A stretch of 64,000 bases of DNA from contig NZ_QEOL01000019.1 in assembly GCF_003096715.1 (NCBI RefSeq), positions 108,244-172,243 on the forward strand, written 5' to 3'. This document shows, piece after piece, positions 17,345-27,200 of this stretch (within the stretch, counting starts at the first letter, position 1; every line of letters starts with the position of its first letter). The notes beneath the pieces were generated by a model. That model made no database searches, was not told where the DNA came from, and saw only the letters and a list, made by a program, of their open reading frames with translations. A program made the translations under genes and the position numbers. The stretch comes from Paraburkholderia silvatlantica (GTDB lineage: Bacteria > Pseudomonadota > Gammaproteobacteria > Burkholderiales > Burkholderiaceae).

Positions 17345-18396
17345 AAACGAATCGCTCTATGATCCGCACCGCCCTCGCCGCCTGCGGCTTCGGTGTGGCC
17401 GCCATGACCGGCGCGCACGCGGCCGACACGATCTCGGTCGTAACGTTCGGCGGCGCTTATGAAGCGGCCGCGAAAAAGGCGTGGTTCGAACCCTTCACCG
17501 CGAAGACCGGCGACCAGTTCAGCACCGAATCGTACGACGGCGGCCTCGCCAAGCTCCAGGCGATGGAACAGGCCAAAAATCCGACGTGGGACTTGATCGA
17601 CCTCGAAACCAACGACGCCATCAACGCCTGCGATGAAGGCCTGCTGGAGAAGTTCGACAAGAAGACGCTCGGTAACACCGCGGACTTCCTGCCTGGGTCG
17701 ATCAGCGATTGCGCGGTCAGCGCGATGGTCTGGTCGACGGTCTACGCCTACGACACGAGCAAGCTGAAACCCGCGCCGACCACCATCGGCGACTTCTTCG
17801 ACCTGAAGAAATTTCCGGGCAAGCGCGGCATGCGCAAGTCGCCCAAGGTGGCAATGGAATGGGCGCTGATCGCCGACGGCGTCGCCCCGCAGGACGTCTA
17901 CAAGACGCTCGCCACGCCCGCCGGCGTCGATCGCGCGTTCAGGAAGCTCGACACGATCAAGTCGAACATCGTCTGGTGGGACGCGGGCGCCCAGGCGCCG
18001 CAGTTGCTCGCCGATGGCGCGGTGGTCATGACCCAGGCGTACAACGGCCGCATCGACGACGCCGTTCACAAGGACAAGAAGCCGTTCAAGGTCGTGTGGG
18101 ACGCGCAGGTGTACGACTACGAATGGTGGGGCGTGCCGGCCGGCGCGAAGCATGGCGATGCGGCGCGCAAGTTCATCGTCGCGTCGTCCACGCCGCAGGC
18201 CTACGCCGATCTGTCGAAATACATCGCCTACGCGCCGCCCCGCAAGAACGCGATTGAGCTGATCGACAAGGCGCGCCTGAACGACCTGCCGACCGCACCC
18301 GCGAACTTCAAGCGACCGTTGCAGATCGACGCCACCTTCTGGGCCGATAACGCCGACGCGATCAACAAGCGCTTCCAGAACTGGCTCACGCAGTAA
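17341..18396 (+). CDS. Polyamine-type ABC transporter substrate-binding protein (PotD-like)
   Basis: A 351-residue exported binding protein of the spermidine/putrescine family (SBP_bac_8). The signal peptide ends at TGAHAADT. The mature protein opens with ISVVTFGGAYEAAAKKAWFEPF and contains the typical YDGGLAKLQAMEQAKNPTWD. The start is the ATG that overlaps the ATPase stop; a longer in-frame reading to 16879 is antiparallel noise over the ATPase gene. Ligand class in the family: polyamines, aminobutyrates, 2-aminoethylphosphonate, opines. Confidence 0.92.
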   Translation: MKTNRSMIRTALAACGFGVAAMTGAHAADTISVVTFGGAYEAAAKKAWFEPFTAKTGDQFSTESYDGGLAKLQAMEQAKNPTWDLIDLETNDAINACDEGLLEKFDKKTLGNTADFLPGSISDCAVSAMVWSTVYAYDTSKLKPAPTTIGDFFDLKKFPGKRGMRKSPKVAMEWALIADGVAPQDVYKTLATPAGVDRAFRKLDTIKSNIVWWDAGAQAPQLLADGAVVMTQAYNGRIDDAVHKDKKPFKVVWDAQVYDYEWWGVPAGAKHGDAARKFIVASSTPQAYADLSKYIAYAPPRKNAIELIDKARLNDLPTAPANFKRPLQIDATFWADNADAINKRFQNWLTQ

Positions 18397-18447
18397 CGCG
18401 AGCACGCACGAGACCTCCCGCTTCGACAGCCCAGGCGCCACGCGACG

Positions 18448-19704
18448 ATGAACACACCGCTGCCCACCACCGCTTACCCCGGCCCTGGCACGACGGCCGC
18501 CGGCCGCGCGTCGTTTCTCGCCGCGCGCCGCAAGGCAGCCCTTCGCGCGCTGGCGCTTGCGCTGCCGCTGCTGGTCTTTTTGCTCGTGACCTTCGTCGCG
18601 CCGATCGCGAGCCTGCTCGCGCGCAGCGTGCAGAACCCGGAAGTGCGCCACGGCATGCCGCATCTGAGCGCGGCGCTCGCGGCCTGGAGCGGCGTTGGCG
18701 TGCCCGGCGAAAGCGCGTTCTCAGCGCTTGCCGTCGATCTGAAGCGGGCAAGCGAAAACAGCCAGCTCGGCGATATCGCGCGGCGCATGAACTTCTATCA
18801 GCCCGAGTACCGGAGCCTGCTGTTCAAGACCGCGCGTGCCGTGCGCGCGCAAACGCCCGCGCAGTGGAAACCCGCGCTCATCGATCTGGACGCGCGCTGG
18901 GGCGACACCGAAACGTGGCGGCTGCTCAAGCGCGCCTCGCAGTCGCCCACGCCCGATTACCTGCTCAATGCCGTCGACGCGCAGGTCGCGCCCGACGGCG
19001 CCGTCGCTCACGTGGCCGCCGGCAGCGCCGTCTATCGCGCAGCCTTCGCTCGCACCGTGGCGATCAGTGCGAGCGTGACGCTGCTGTGCCTGCTGCTCGG
19101 CTATCCGGTTGCCTACCTGCTCGCGACGCTGCCCGAAAAGCAAAGCTCGCGCCTCATGATGTTCGTGATCGTGCCGTTCTGGACGTCGCTGCTCGTGCGC
19201 TCGACGGCGTGGTATGTGCTGCTGCAACCGGGTGGCGTGATCAACAGCGCGCTGCTGCGCCTCGGCGTGATCCATGAACCGGTTCCGCTCATTTTCAACC
19301 GCACGGGCGTGCTGATCGGCATGACGCACATTCTGCTGCCGTACATGATTCTCGCGATCTATTCGGTGATGAAGAACGTTTCGCCGTCGTACATGCGTGC
19401 GGCGAAGTCGCTCGGCGCGCATCCGGCCGTCGCGTTCGTGCGCGTGTACGTACCGCAGACCTTTCCCGGCGTGGGCGCAGGCTGCTTTCTCGTGTTCGTG
19501 CTGGCGCTCGGCTACTACATCACACCTGCGCTGCTCGGGGGCGCGGGCGATGAAATGATCAGCCAGCTCATCGCCGAGCAGACCAACGACCAACTGAACT
19601 GGGGCCTCGCCGGTGCACTGTCCTGCTATCTCGTGATCTTCACCGGCGTGTTCTATTTCGTGTTCAACCGGCTCGTCGGCATCGACCGGCTGCGCTTCGG
19701 CTGA
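18448..19704 (+). CDS. Polyamine-type ABC transporter permease (PotB-like) with large N-terminal insertion
   Basis: A 418-residue permease, over 100 residues longer than PotB. The first membrane helix is at about 30-50. A long hydrophilic segment (residues 58-190) follows before the remaining helices. The family EAA loop is SYMRAAKSLGAHPAVAFVRV. Such long periplasmic loops occur in related permeases of proteobacterial amine importers. It forms the channel with the next gene. Confidence 0.9.
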   Translation: MNTPLPTTAYPGPGTTAAGRASFLAARRKAALRALALALPLLVFLLVTFVAPIASLLARSVQNPEVRHGMPHLSAALAAWSGVGVPGESAFSALAVDLKRASENSQLGDIARRMNFYQPEYRSLLFKTARAVRAQTPAQWKPALIDLDARWGDTETWRLLKRASQSPTPDYLLNAVDAQVAPDGAVAHVAAGSAVYRAAFARTVAISASVTLLCLLLGYPVAYLLATLPEKQSSRLMMFVIVPFWTSLLVRSTAWYVLLQPGGVINSALLRLGVIHEPVPLIFNRTGVLIGMTHILLPYMILAIYSVMKNVSPSYMRAAKSLGAHPAVAFVRVYVPQTFPGVGAGCFLVFVLALGYYITPALLGGAGDEMISQLIAEQTNDQLNWGLAGALSCYLVIFTGVFYFVFNRLVGIDRLRFG

Positions 19705-19751
19705 CCGCGACCGCCCACGACCCACGCACTCACTGAACCATCGAGCCCGAC

Positions 19752-20579
19752 ATGAACGACGCCCGCCCCCGGCTGCTCTCGGAACGCATCGCAGGCGCCG
19801 GATTGCGACTGCATAGCGCGCTGATCTTCTTCTTCCTCGTCGCGCCGATTCTCGCGATCGTGCCGCTATCGTTCAATTCGGGCTCGTTCTTCTCGTACCC
19901 GATGCAGGGCTGGTCGCTGCGCTGGTACGAGCAGGCGTTGAGCTCCCCGGACTGGCAGCGCGCGTTCGCGAACAGCATCGGCATCGGCGCGGCGTCCACC
20001 TTGATCGCAACGGTGCTCGGCACGCTCGCCGCGCTCGGCCTGAGCCGCCCCGGCTTTCCGCTGCGCGCCATCGTCATGCCGCTCATCATTTCGCCGATGA
20101 TCGTCCCCATCGTCGTGGTCGCGGCCGGTTTCTATCTCGTGTTCGCGCCGCTCGGCCTCGTGAATTCGTATCCGGGTGTGGTGCTTTCCCACGCGGCGCT
20201 CGGCACGCCGTTCGTCGTCATCACCGTGACGGCGTCGCTGCTGTCGTTCGATCAAAGCCTCCTGCGCGCGGCGTCCGGGCTCGGCGCACGGCCGTGGGTG
20301 GCGTTTCGCCGCGTGACGCTGCCGCTCATCCTTCCCGCCGTGGCGACCGGCAGCATCTTCGCGTTTGCAACCTCGTTCGACGAGGTGATCGTGATTCTCT
20401 TTATCGGCGGCCCCGCTCAGCGCACCGTGCCGCGCCAGATGTGGAGCGGCATTCGCGATCAGATCGATCCGTCGATTCTCGCCGTCGCGACGCTGCTGAT
20501 GATCTTCGCCGTCGCGCTGCTCGCCAGCATGAACTGGCTGCGCAAGCGCGCGCAGATGGCGCGCGGCGCGATGAATTGA
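19752..20579 (+). CDS. Polyamine-type ABC transporter permease (PotC-like)
   Basis: A 275-residue permease with six predicted helices. The EAA loop is LLRAASGLGARPWVAFRRVT. The conserved FATSFDEVIVILFIGGP is characteristic of the PotC side. It is the last gene of the oxygenase-importer operon; an 800-bp gene-free region follows. Confidence 0.92.
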   Translation: MNDARPRLLSERIAGAGLRLHSALIFFFLVAPILAIVPLSFNSGSFFSYPMQGWSLRWYEQALSSPDWQRAFANSIGIGAASTLIATVLGTLAALGLSRPGFPLRAIVMPLIISPMIVPIVVVAAGFYLVFAPLGLVNSYPGVVLSHAALGTPFVVITVTASLLSFDQSLLRAASGLGARPWVAFRRVTLPLILPAVATGSIFAFATSFDEVIVILFIGGPAQRTVPRQMWSGIRDQIDPSILAVATLLMIFAVALLASMNWLRKRAQMARGAMN

Positions 20580-20716
20580 CCGGGCATGCATGCGAGGTCA
20601 GGTCACGCCGGGGGCGTGGCGATGAGCGACTTTCCGTTCACGTCGCGCTATGCGCCCCTTTGAACGCGGCCAATTCCGGGTAAATTGCCTTTGGGCGAAT
20701 GGCGATTCGCCAGTTC

Positions 20717-20730
20717 CGCAAACGTTTGCG
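20717..20730. promoter_or_regulatory. AAACGTTT palindrome 1 (perfect 14-bp palindrome)
   Basis: CGCAAACGTTTGCG is a perfect 14-bp palindrome, the shape of LacI/GalR-type operators. The core AAACGTTT recurs at 20921 and 21166 in the same spacer. Confidence 0.55.
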
Positions 20731-20919
20731 ATATCGGGATCGATTTGCGCATCGATCGAAATTGTCATCCCTGGATGATTTCAGCGCGCACGGCAAACCT
20801 CATTCGACATCGAAATGAACGCGAATATCCTGTTCGGCTGCAACCGGACGACCGTCTTTCAACGCTGAAACAAATCGCCATTTTAGGGGAGCGCCGAAAG
20901 TAATGTAAATTTCACGAAT

Positions 20920-20931
20920 AAAACGTTTGCG
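20920..20931. promoter_or_regulatory. AAACGTTT palindrome 2
   Basis: AAAACGTTTGCG repeats the core and the right half of the first palindrome. It lies 201 bases downstream of copy 1. Confidence 0.5.
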
Positions 20932-21164
20932 AACATCATTTGCGTTTCGTCACCGTTACCCACAAGGCAAATACGCGCTGGAAAATCGGCGCTCGCTGCC
21001 GGCGGCCTGAGTGCCCAACCGATCGGCACGTCCTGGCGGAACCTGGCCCCGCCGCCCGATAACATCGCCATCACCGGCATAACGACGCAGCAGGACGCAC
21101 CCCGTACAGAGCGCCCCTCCCGCACCCCATCAAAATCAACAATCGTCTTCGATATATGCAAGGT

Positions 21165-21174
21165 AAAACGTTTT
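21165..21174. promoter_or_regulatory. AAACGTTT palindrome 3
   Basis: AAAACGTTTT is a perfect 10-bp palindrome with the same core, 245 bases downstream of copy 2 and about 210 bases before pelA. Confidence 0.5.
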
Positions 21175-21381
21175 CCCTACGTCATAACACAAGAAAATCA
21201 AAAACAACATTAATCCTTTTCATTCTCCAGAATTCAGCGGTTATACCTCGGGAAATGTCAAAAATGGTTAAAGACGCCTATGAATCACGGTAAAACGATG
21301 GTAATTTGCGCCAGCCAAAGCAGGAAAATAACGCGCCGAATAGCTGAGTAACGTCTCGCCGGAGTTTTCGAAGCTCACCGA

Positions 21382-24204
21382 TTGATTTGCGCGCTGAAGT
21401 GTTCTCCACCTACTAACACTGACGGATGCACGAAGTTGGCAAGCCTTGCAGAGAGGATCGCGCTGCGCGCGCGACGCGTGGGTAATTTATTGGGGATTCT
21501 CGGGACGAGGTGTCTCGTGGTCACGTGTATCGCCGTCAGCGCGTGCTCGCAAACCGCCTGGGCCTTCCCGCCCGCCACGGCCAACCCTGTCGCCCCCGCT
21601 GCGGTAACGCCCACCGCGCCTCACCACGTCAATCTGGCCGCCTTCGACGGCGCCGATCCCCCCATATCTTTGCTGCAGGCGTTCGACGCCGTGGTCCTCG
21701 ACCCGTCGCGCAGCTTCGATCCCTCTTCGCACCCGCTTGCCCATACGGTCTACGTGGCGCGCACGGCTGCGCAACCCGGCGAATCCGCGCAGTCTTTCGT
21801 CGAACAGGAGATTGCGCCACTCTGGCAGCGCGGCTTCCGCGGTTTCGTGCTCGACACGCCCGCAGCGATCGGGGCACTCGACGTGATCCGCGCGGCGCAC
21901 CCAAGCGCGGCCATTGTGCTGGGCGGCCCCGACGCCCTGAGCGCCGCCCGCGCGCATGCTCGCGACATCTATGCCGTTCTCGCCGGCCCGCTCTTCACGC
22001 AAGGGCTCGCCGCAGGCGCGACGGCCGATGCCACGCCCGTCGCTGCATCGCCGGATGCGCTCGCGGCCACGCAGGCCTTCACGCGCGAGACCGGCGTGCC
22101 GGTCGTCACGATCGAGTACTGCGACGCGACCGACCGTGCGTGTGCGCGCCGCACGGCCCAGCAGGCGCTGGCCGCCGGCCTCGACGCCTACGTGACCGAT
22201 CCGGCCCAGGACGTCGTGGGGATCGGCCGCATCGAGGTGATGCCGCGCAAGGTACTGGTCGTGCAGGACCGCGAGCCCGACGAGCAGATCGACCTCACGC
22301 CGGGCGTGCGCGTGCTCGCCACGCCGCTCAACTACCTGGGCTACGACGTCCAGTACGCAGACATCAGCGGCCCGCTGCCGACCCGTGTGACGCCCGACCG
22401 CTACGCGGGCGTGGTCGTCTGGATCCAGCACGGCGACGTCGCCGACCAGATGGCCTGGCGCCGCTGGATCGCTCGCGTGCGCAGCGCACACGTGCCCATC
22501 GCCTTTCTCGGCCAGTTCGGCTTCGCCGCCGGCGATTCGAGCGAACTGCCGGGGCTCGCCGCCGTGAACGGCCCGCTCAAGGGCCCGCTCAGCATCGTCG
22601 CGCACGACCCCATGGTCGGCTTCGAGACCATGCCGCGCCCCGACCCGCGCGACCTGCCGGCGGTACGCGTCGAGGCGGCGGGCCGCTCTCTGCTCGGCAT
22701 CGACGCGAACGGCACGCGCGTGGACGCCGTCGGTGTGATGCCGTGGGGCGGCTTCGCGCTGAATCAGTACACGGAAACCTCGCTCGACGGCATCGATCAG
22801 GAACGCTGGGTCATCCAGCCCATCGACTTCCTGAAGGCGACGCTGCGCCTCGCCGACCTGCCCGGGCCGAGCGTGACCACCGAAAACGGCCGGCGACTGC
22901 TCATGACCCACGTGGACGGCGACGGCTTCGCCTCGCGAGCCGAATTCCCCGGCCCCGACTACTCGGGCGAGGCGCTCTACCAGCGCATCTGGACGCGCTA
23001 CCCGATTCCGATGACGCTATCGGTCATCGAAGGCGAGGTCGGCCCCGACGGTCTTTATCCGAAAATCTCGCCGCGCCTCGAAGCGATCGCCCGCAAGATG
23101 TTCGCGCTGCCTTACGTCGACATCGGCACGCACACGTACTCCCATCCGTTCGTCTGGGAAGAGGTCGACGGCAAGAGCGGCGCGCGCACCGACCGCGGCG
23201 GCTCGGACGCCGCCTTCTCGCTGAACATTCCCGGCTATCACTTCAGTCTGGACCGCGAGATCTCGGGCTCGATCGCGTATATCAACTCTCGCCTCGCCCC
23301 TCCGGGAAAAGAGGTCGTCGTCCTGCAGTGGTCCGGCGACTGCATGCCGCCGGCCGTCGCGGTGCAGCGCACGTACGAGGCAGGTGTCTTCAACATCAAC
23401 GGCGGCGACACCGTCATCACGCGCAACAACAACAGCTGGACCAACATCGCGCCCATCGGCATCGACAAGGGTCCCGGCGCCTACCAGGTGCTCGCGCCGA
23501 ACCAGGACGAGAACGTCTATACCAACGACTGGCAGGGCCCGTTCTACGGCTTCGACCAGGTGCTGCAAACCTACGAGATGACCGACCGGCCGCTGCGCTT
23601 CAAGCCGATCGACGTCTACTACCACATGTACAGCGGCACCAAGCTCGCCTCGCTGCGCGCGCTCGACACGATCTTCAGGACCGTGCTCGCGCAGCCCGTG
23701 CTGCCTGTGCAGATCGCCGACTACGTGCGCAAGGTGCTCGACTGGCATACCTTCGCCATTGCGCGCGACGGTGACGGCTGGCTCGTGCGCGGCAACGGCA
23801 GCGTGCGCGAGCTGCACTGGGCTGGCAACGACGTGCCGCGCCTTGCCGACGCGCACGGCGTGACCGGCTACGCGCCGGGCCCCGACGGCAACTATATCCA
23901 TTTCGACGGCGGCAGCGCGCGCTTCACGCTCGTGCACCCCGATCCGAACGGCGAGTTGCCCTATATCGCCGAGGCCAATGGTTTCGTGCGTGACTTCGCG
24001 CGCAGCGCACAGGGCCTGAAGTTCGAGTTCGGCAGCTACTACCAGCCCTTCATCGCCGTCGCGCACGCAGCCCAGTGCCGCGCGAGCAGCGGCGGCCACG
24101 CGCTCGAAACGCAGCGCCAGGGCGACGCGCTGCGCATCGTCACGCCGGCCGTGCCGGGCGTGCGTGTGACCTATCAGCCTGTCGAGGTGGACTGTGGCCA
24201 CTGA
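21382..24204 (+). CDS. pelA: PelA: Pel polysaccharide deacetylase with degenerate hydrolase domain
   Basis: A ~940-residue periplasmic protein of Pel synthesis. The central CE4-like deacetylase domain keeps its metal site: THVDGDGF (His510, Asp512, Asp514) and GTHTYSHPF (His584, His588). It would remove acetyl groups from the GalNAc/GlcNAc polymer to make cationic Pel. The N-terminal domain (residues ~75-255) is recognisably the PelA glycoside-hydrolase domain but has lost key acidic residues: VLAGPLF stands where AFESLY is expected. An intact copy is at 34393-35361. The TTG start is uncertain; the signal-like segment (LVVTCIAVSAC) is near residue 50, so translation may begin further in. Confidence 0.9.
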   Translation: MICALKCSPPTNTDGCTKLASLAERIALRARRVGNLLGILGTRCLVVTCIAVSACSQTAWAFPPATANPVAPAAVTPTAPHHVNLAAFDGADPPISLLQAFDAVVLDPSRSFDPSSHPLAHTVYVARTAAQPGESAQSFVEQEIAPLWQRGFRGFVLDTPAAIGALDVIRAAHPSAAIVLGGPDALSAARAHARDIYAVLAGPLFTQGLAAGATADATPVAASPDALAATQAFTRETGVPVVTIEYCDATDRACARRTAQQALAAGLDAYVTDPAQDVVGIGRIEVMPRKVLVVQDREPDEQIDLTPGVRVLATPLNYLGYDVQYADISGPLPTRVTPDRYAGVVVWIQHGDVADQMAWRRWIARVRSAHVPIAFLGQFGFAAGDSSELPGLAAVNGPLKGPLSIVAHDPMVGFETMPRPDPRDLPAVRVEAAGRSLLGIDANGTRVDAVGVMPWGGFALNQYTETSLDGIDQERWVIQPIDFLKATLRLADLPGPSVTTENGRRLLMTHVDGDGFASRAEFPGPDYSGEALYQRIWTRYPIPMTLSVIEGEVGPDGLYPKISPRLEAIARKMFALPYVDIGTHTYSHPFVWEEVDGKSGARTDRGGSDAAFSLNIPGYHFSLDREISGSIAYINSRLAPPGKEVVVLQWSGDCMPPAVAVQRTYEAGVFNINGGDTVITRNNNSWTNIAPIGIDKGPGAYQVLAPNQDENVYTNDWQGPFYGFDQVLQTYEMTDRPLRFKPIDVYYHMYSGTKLASLRALDTIFRTVLAQPVLPVQIADYVRKVLDWHTFAIARDGDGWLVRGNGSVRELHWAGNDVPRLADAHGVTGYAPGPDGNYIHFDGGSARFTLVHPDPNGELPYIAEANGFVRDFARSAQGLKFEFGSYYQPFIAVAHAAQCRASSGGHALETQRQGDALRIVTPAVPGVRVTYQPVEVDCGH

Positions 24205-27200
24205 GCGGCCCCGCATCGCCTCTGCGCTCCTGCTGGCTGGTGCGACGCTCGCGGTCGCGGCCACGCTCGGCGCGGTCTATGGCGGGGCGCACCTGCGCTC
24301 GCGCGTCATCGAAAATTCGACGCCGAACGCGCTGAACACGGCCTACCTCGAAGCATGGCTGCGCAGCACGCCCAGCGACCCGATCTATCTGAAGGCGCTC
24401 GGCGAACAGTACCTGGGCCTCGGCCGGCTCGACGACGCGCAATCGGTCGCCGCGCGGCTCGCCGCGCTCGGCACGCCCGCCGCCCGCCAGGCGGGCAACC
24501 ATCTGCTGCTGCGCTGCGAACTGCTGCGCGCCTTCATGGCGAAGCCCGGCTCCACCGAACGCGCGACCCATGTCGCGCAGGCGCGGGCACTGCTCACCGC
24601 GATGATCGCCGAGACGTGGACGCCCGCGCAGCTACAGTGGCTCGCCACCCAGGCGCTCGCCATCAATGTGCCCGACATCGCCGCGCGCTATGACGAACGA
24701 CTCGTCGCGGCCGATCCGGCACGGCGCCTGCACTGGCAGCGCGAGGCAGCGCGCCAGTATCTCGCCACGGCCGCCTACCGCGAGGCCGCCTCCGCGTACT
24801 TCGCCGCCCAGTCGATGGCGGCCACGCGCGACGAGGCGCGGCGCGACTTCATCGCCGGCGTGGGCGCGCTGCAGGCCGGCAATCTGCTCGACGAAGCGCT
24901 CACGCAGGGCAATGTGCACCTTGGCGCGCTCTCACAAGACCGCGCCACGCTCGAAGTCATGCTCGCGCTCGCGCGCGCCGCGAATCGCCCCGAACTCGTC
25001 GAACGTTATGCGCGCGCGCTCATGCCGTTCGTCTCGCAACGCGCTCCCGGTGCGGGCGCCATGCGGCTCGCCGCCGTGCACGCGGACTCCGCACCACAGC
25101 GCGGGAAGTGGCTGCGGCTCGCAGGCATCGAGCCGTTCGGGCACGCCGCACGCATGCGTGCGCATCGTGCGTCCGGTGAAATCGTCGAGGCCGGTTACGC
25201 GGCCGGGCAGCCGGTGCGCCTGCTGCGCGTCGCGGCGGCGGCGGCACCCGACCCGGCGCCCGCCCCCCGTGACGCGCAGGCCAGCGACAAGCTCGCGCTC
25301 ACGCTCTATCAGTCCTTCCTCGAAGCAAACGACCTCGCCAACGCCGAAGCGATTGCGGCAAGGCAGGCCGGGCGGCCGGGCGCTGCACCCGAGTGGCGCA
25401 AGCGGCTCGCGCAGGTGCAGGAATGGCGCAACGAGCCGATGGCCGCCCTGCAGTCATGGCTTGCCTATGCGCAGGTATCCGGCGACCCCGACGCCTGGCA
25501 CAACGTCCAGCGCATCGCGCCGATGCTCAACGACGACGAGGCCTACGTCCAGTCGCTCGTGCATGCCTGCGATGCCGCGCCCGACAATCTATCGCTCGTC
25601 GACGACGTGATCGCCGCCTACGAACGGCTCGGCCGCCCCGACGATGGCCTCGCGTTCCTGAAAACCCGCGCGCGCGGCACGCGCACGGAAGAGATGCTGC
25701 GCCGCTACGCATGGCTCTCGCAGCGCAGCGGCCACTTCGACCAGGCGCTCGCGACCTACGAGGCGCTCCAGCAGGCGCAGCCGCGCAACACCGGGTACGC
25801 CGGGCGCAGCGCGAACCTGCTCTACCAGCGCGGCGAATATGCCCAGGCGCTTGCCGCGCTCAAGCGTGCGCAGCCCTACGCCGGAGACGCGGACACGCTC
25901 TACTGGCGCACCTACGGCCAGCTCGCGAGGCTGCTGCAGGACGACGCCGACGCGAATCTCGCCTACCGGCATCTGCTCGTAAGCCCCGGCGCCGAGCCGG
26001 AGGACTTCGCCGCGATGACCTTCTTCTACGATCCCTACCCGATCGACGCGGCGCGCACGGCCACGCGCCAGTACCGCAAGACGGGCGAGGTCCAGCCGCT
26101 GCGCGACGCGATCAACTACTTCGTCGCCGCGCACGCGCTCGACCAGGCCGGCGCGCTGCTCGACTCGCTCACGCCTGCCGGGCGCGAGGCCGCCGAACGC
26201 AGTCTGGGCTTCCTTGCCGCGCGCGCCGAGTACGAGCGCCAGAGCGGCAAGCTGGAGGCGGCGCTCGCCGACCTGCGGCGCGCCGTGAATTTCCTGGGCA
26301 CGAGCACCGACACGCGCGCCGCGTACCTCTGGATGGTGGTGGACATCGGCACCGAAGACGAGCTGCGCGCTGCGCTGCGCCGCTGGCGCGACCGCTCGCT
26401 GGACGACGAGACGCTCTGGGGCCCCTACGCTGCCGGCGAAATGCAGCTGAATCGCCCTGAAGCGGCCCTGCGCTATTTGCGCCGGCAGGCCGTCACGAAC
26501 AGCCGCGATCCGCTCTGGCTGCTCACCTACGCCGATGCACAGGAAATGGCGGGGCACGTGGCGCTTGCGTGGTCGGTGCGGCGGCAAGTCTGGCTCGCGC
26601 TGCTGCACGAGGCACCACAGACGCCACAGACACCCCAGGCGGCGAAGCCCGGCGCCAGGCGGCTCGCCACGCCCGCGCGCAACGAATGGGAAGCAAACGG
26701 CCAGTTACAGGGGCGCCGCGCCCAACTCGCGCAGGTGCTCGCGAACGGCGACTACGCCGCCCATCTGCTTGCCGCGCTGACGGCCGCCAAGGCGCCGCCG
26801 CCCGACGACCCCTCCGGGCGCAGCCTGCTCGGCGCGGCGCCCGGCGTCGAGCCGCCGCCCGCGCCTGCCGGGCGTGAGGCGCAATACCGGCGCCTGCGCC
26901 TGGCGGTGGCGCGCGACGTCGCCGTGGCGTGGGCGCTCTCGAACGAGCGCAACGAAGTGGCCAAACGCTGGCTTGCGCGCCGCTACGCGCACGGGCTCGC
27001 GAGCGAGCGCAACGAACAGCTCACCATCGCGCTGGCCGGGGAAGATGCCCGGCAAGTCGCGCAGATCCTCGATGCGCGCGGCGCCTCGCTGTCGCTGTAC
27101 AGCCGCATCGACGGCGAGAGCTTCGTCGACCGCCAGGGCGCTGCGCAGGCGCACGCGTTCGAGGGTCTGGACGGCGCGCCGTACGATGACCAGATGCACG

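Larger units (their letters stand above)
20580..21381. other. Long AT-rich regulatory region before the pel operon, about 800 bp
   Basis: No gene is convincing here on either strand. The base composition is much more AT-rich than the neighbours, especially 21170-21310. It contains three copies of the palindromic core AAACGTTT (annotated separately). The whole stretch is best read as the upstream control region of the pel operon. Confidence 0.7.

Noticed and set aside
16879..18396. 505-residue binding-protein frame
   Set aside because: The first 154 codons overlap the ATPase gene in another frame; the PotD-like signal peptide begins at 17341.
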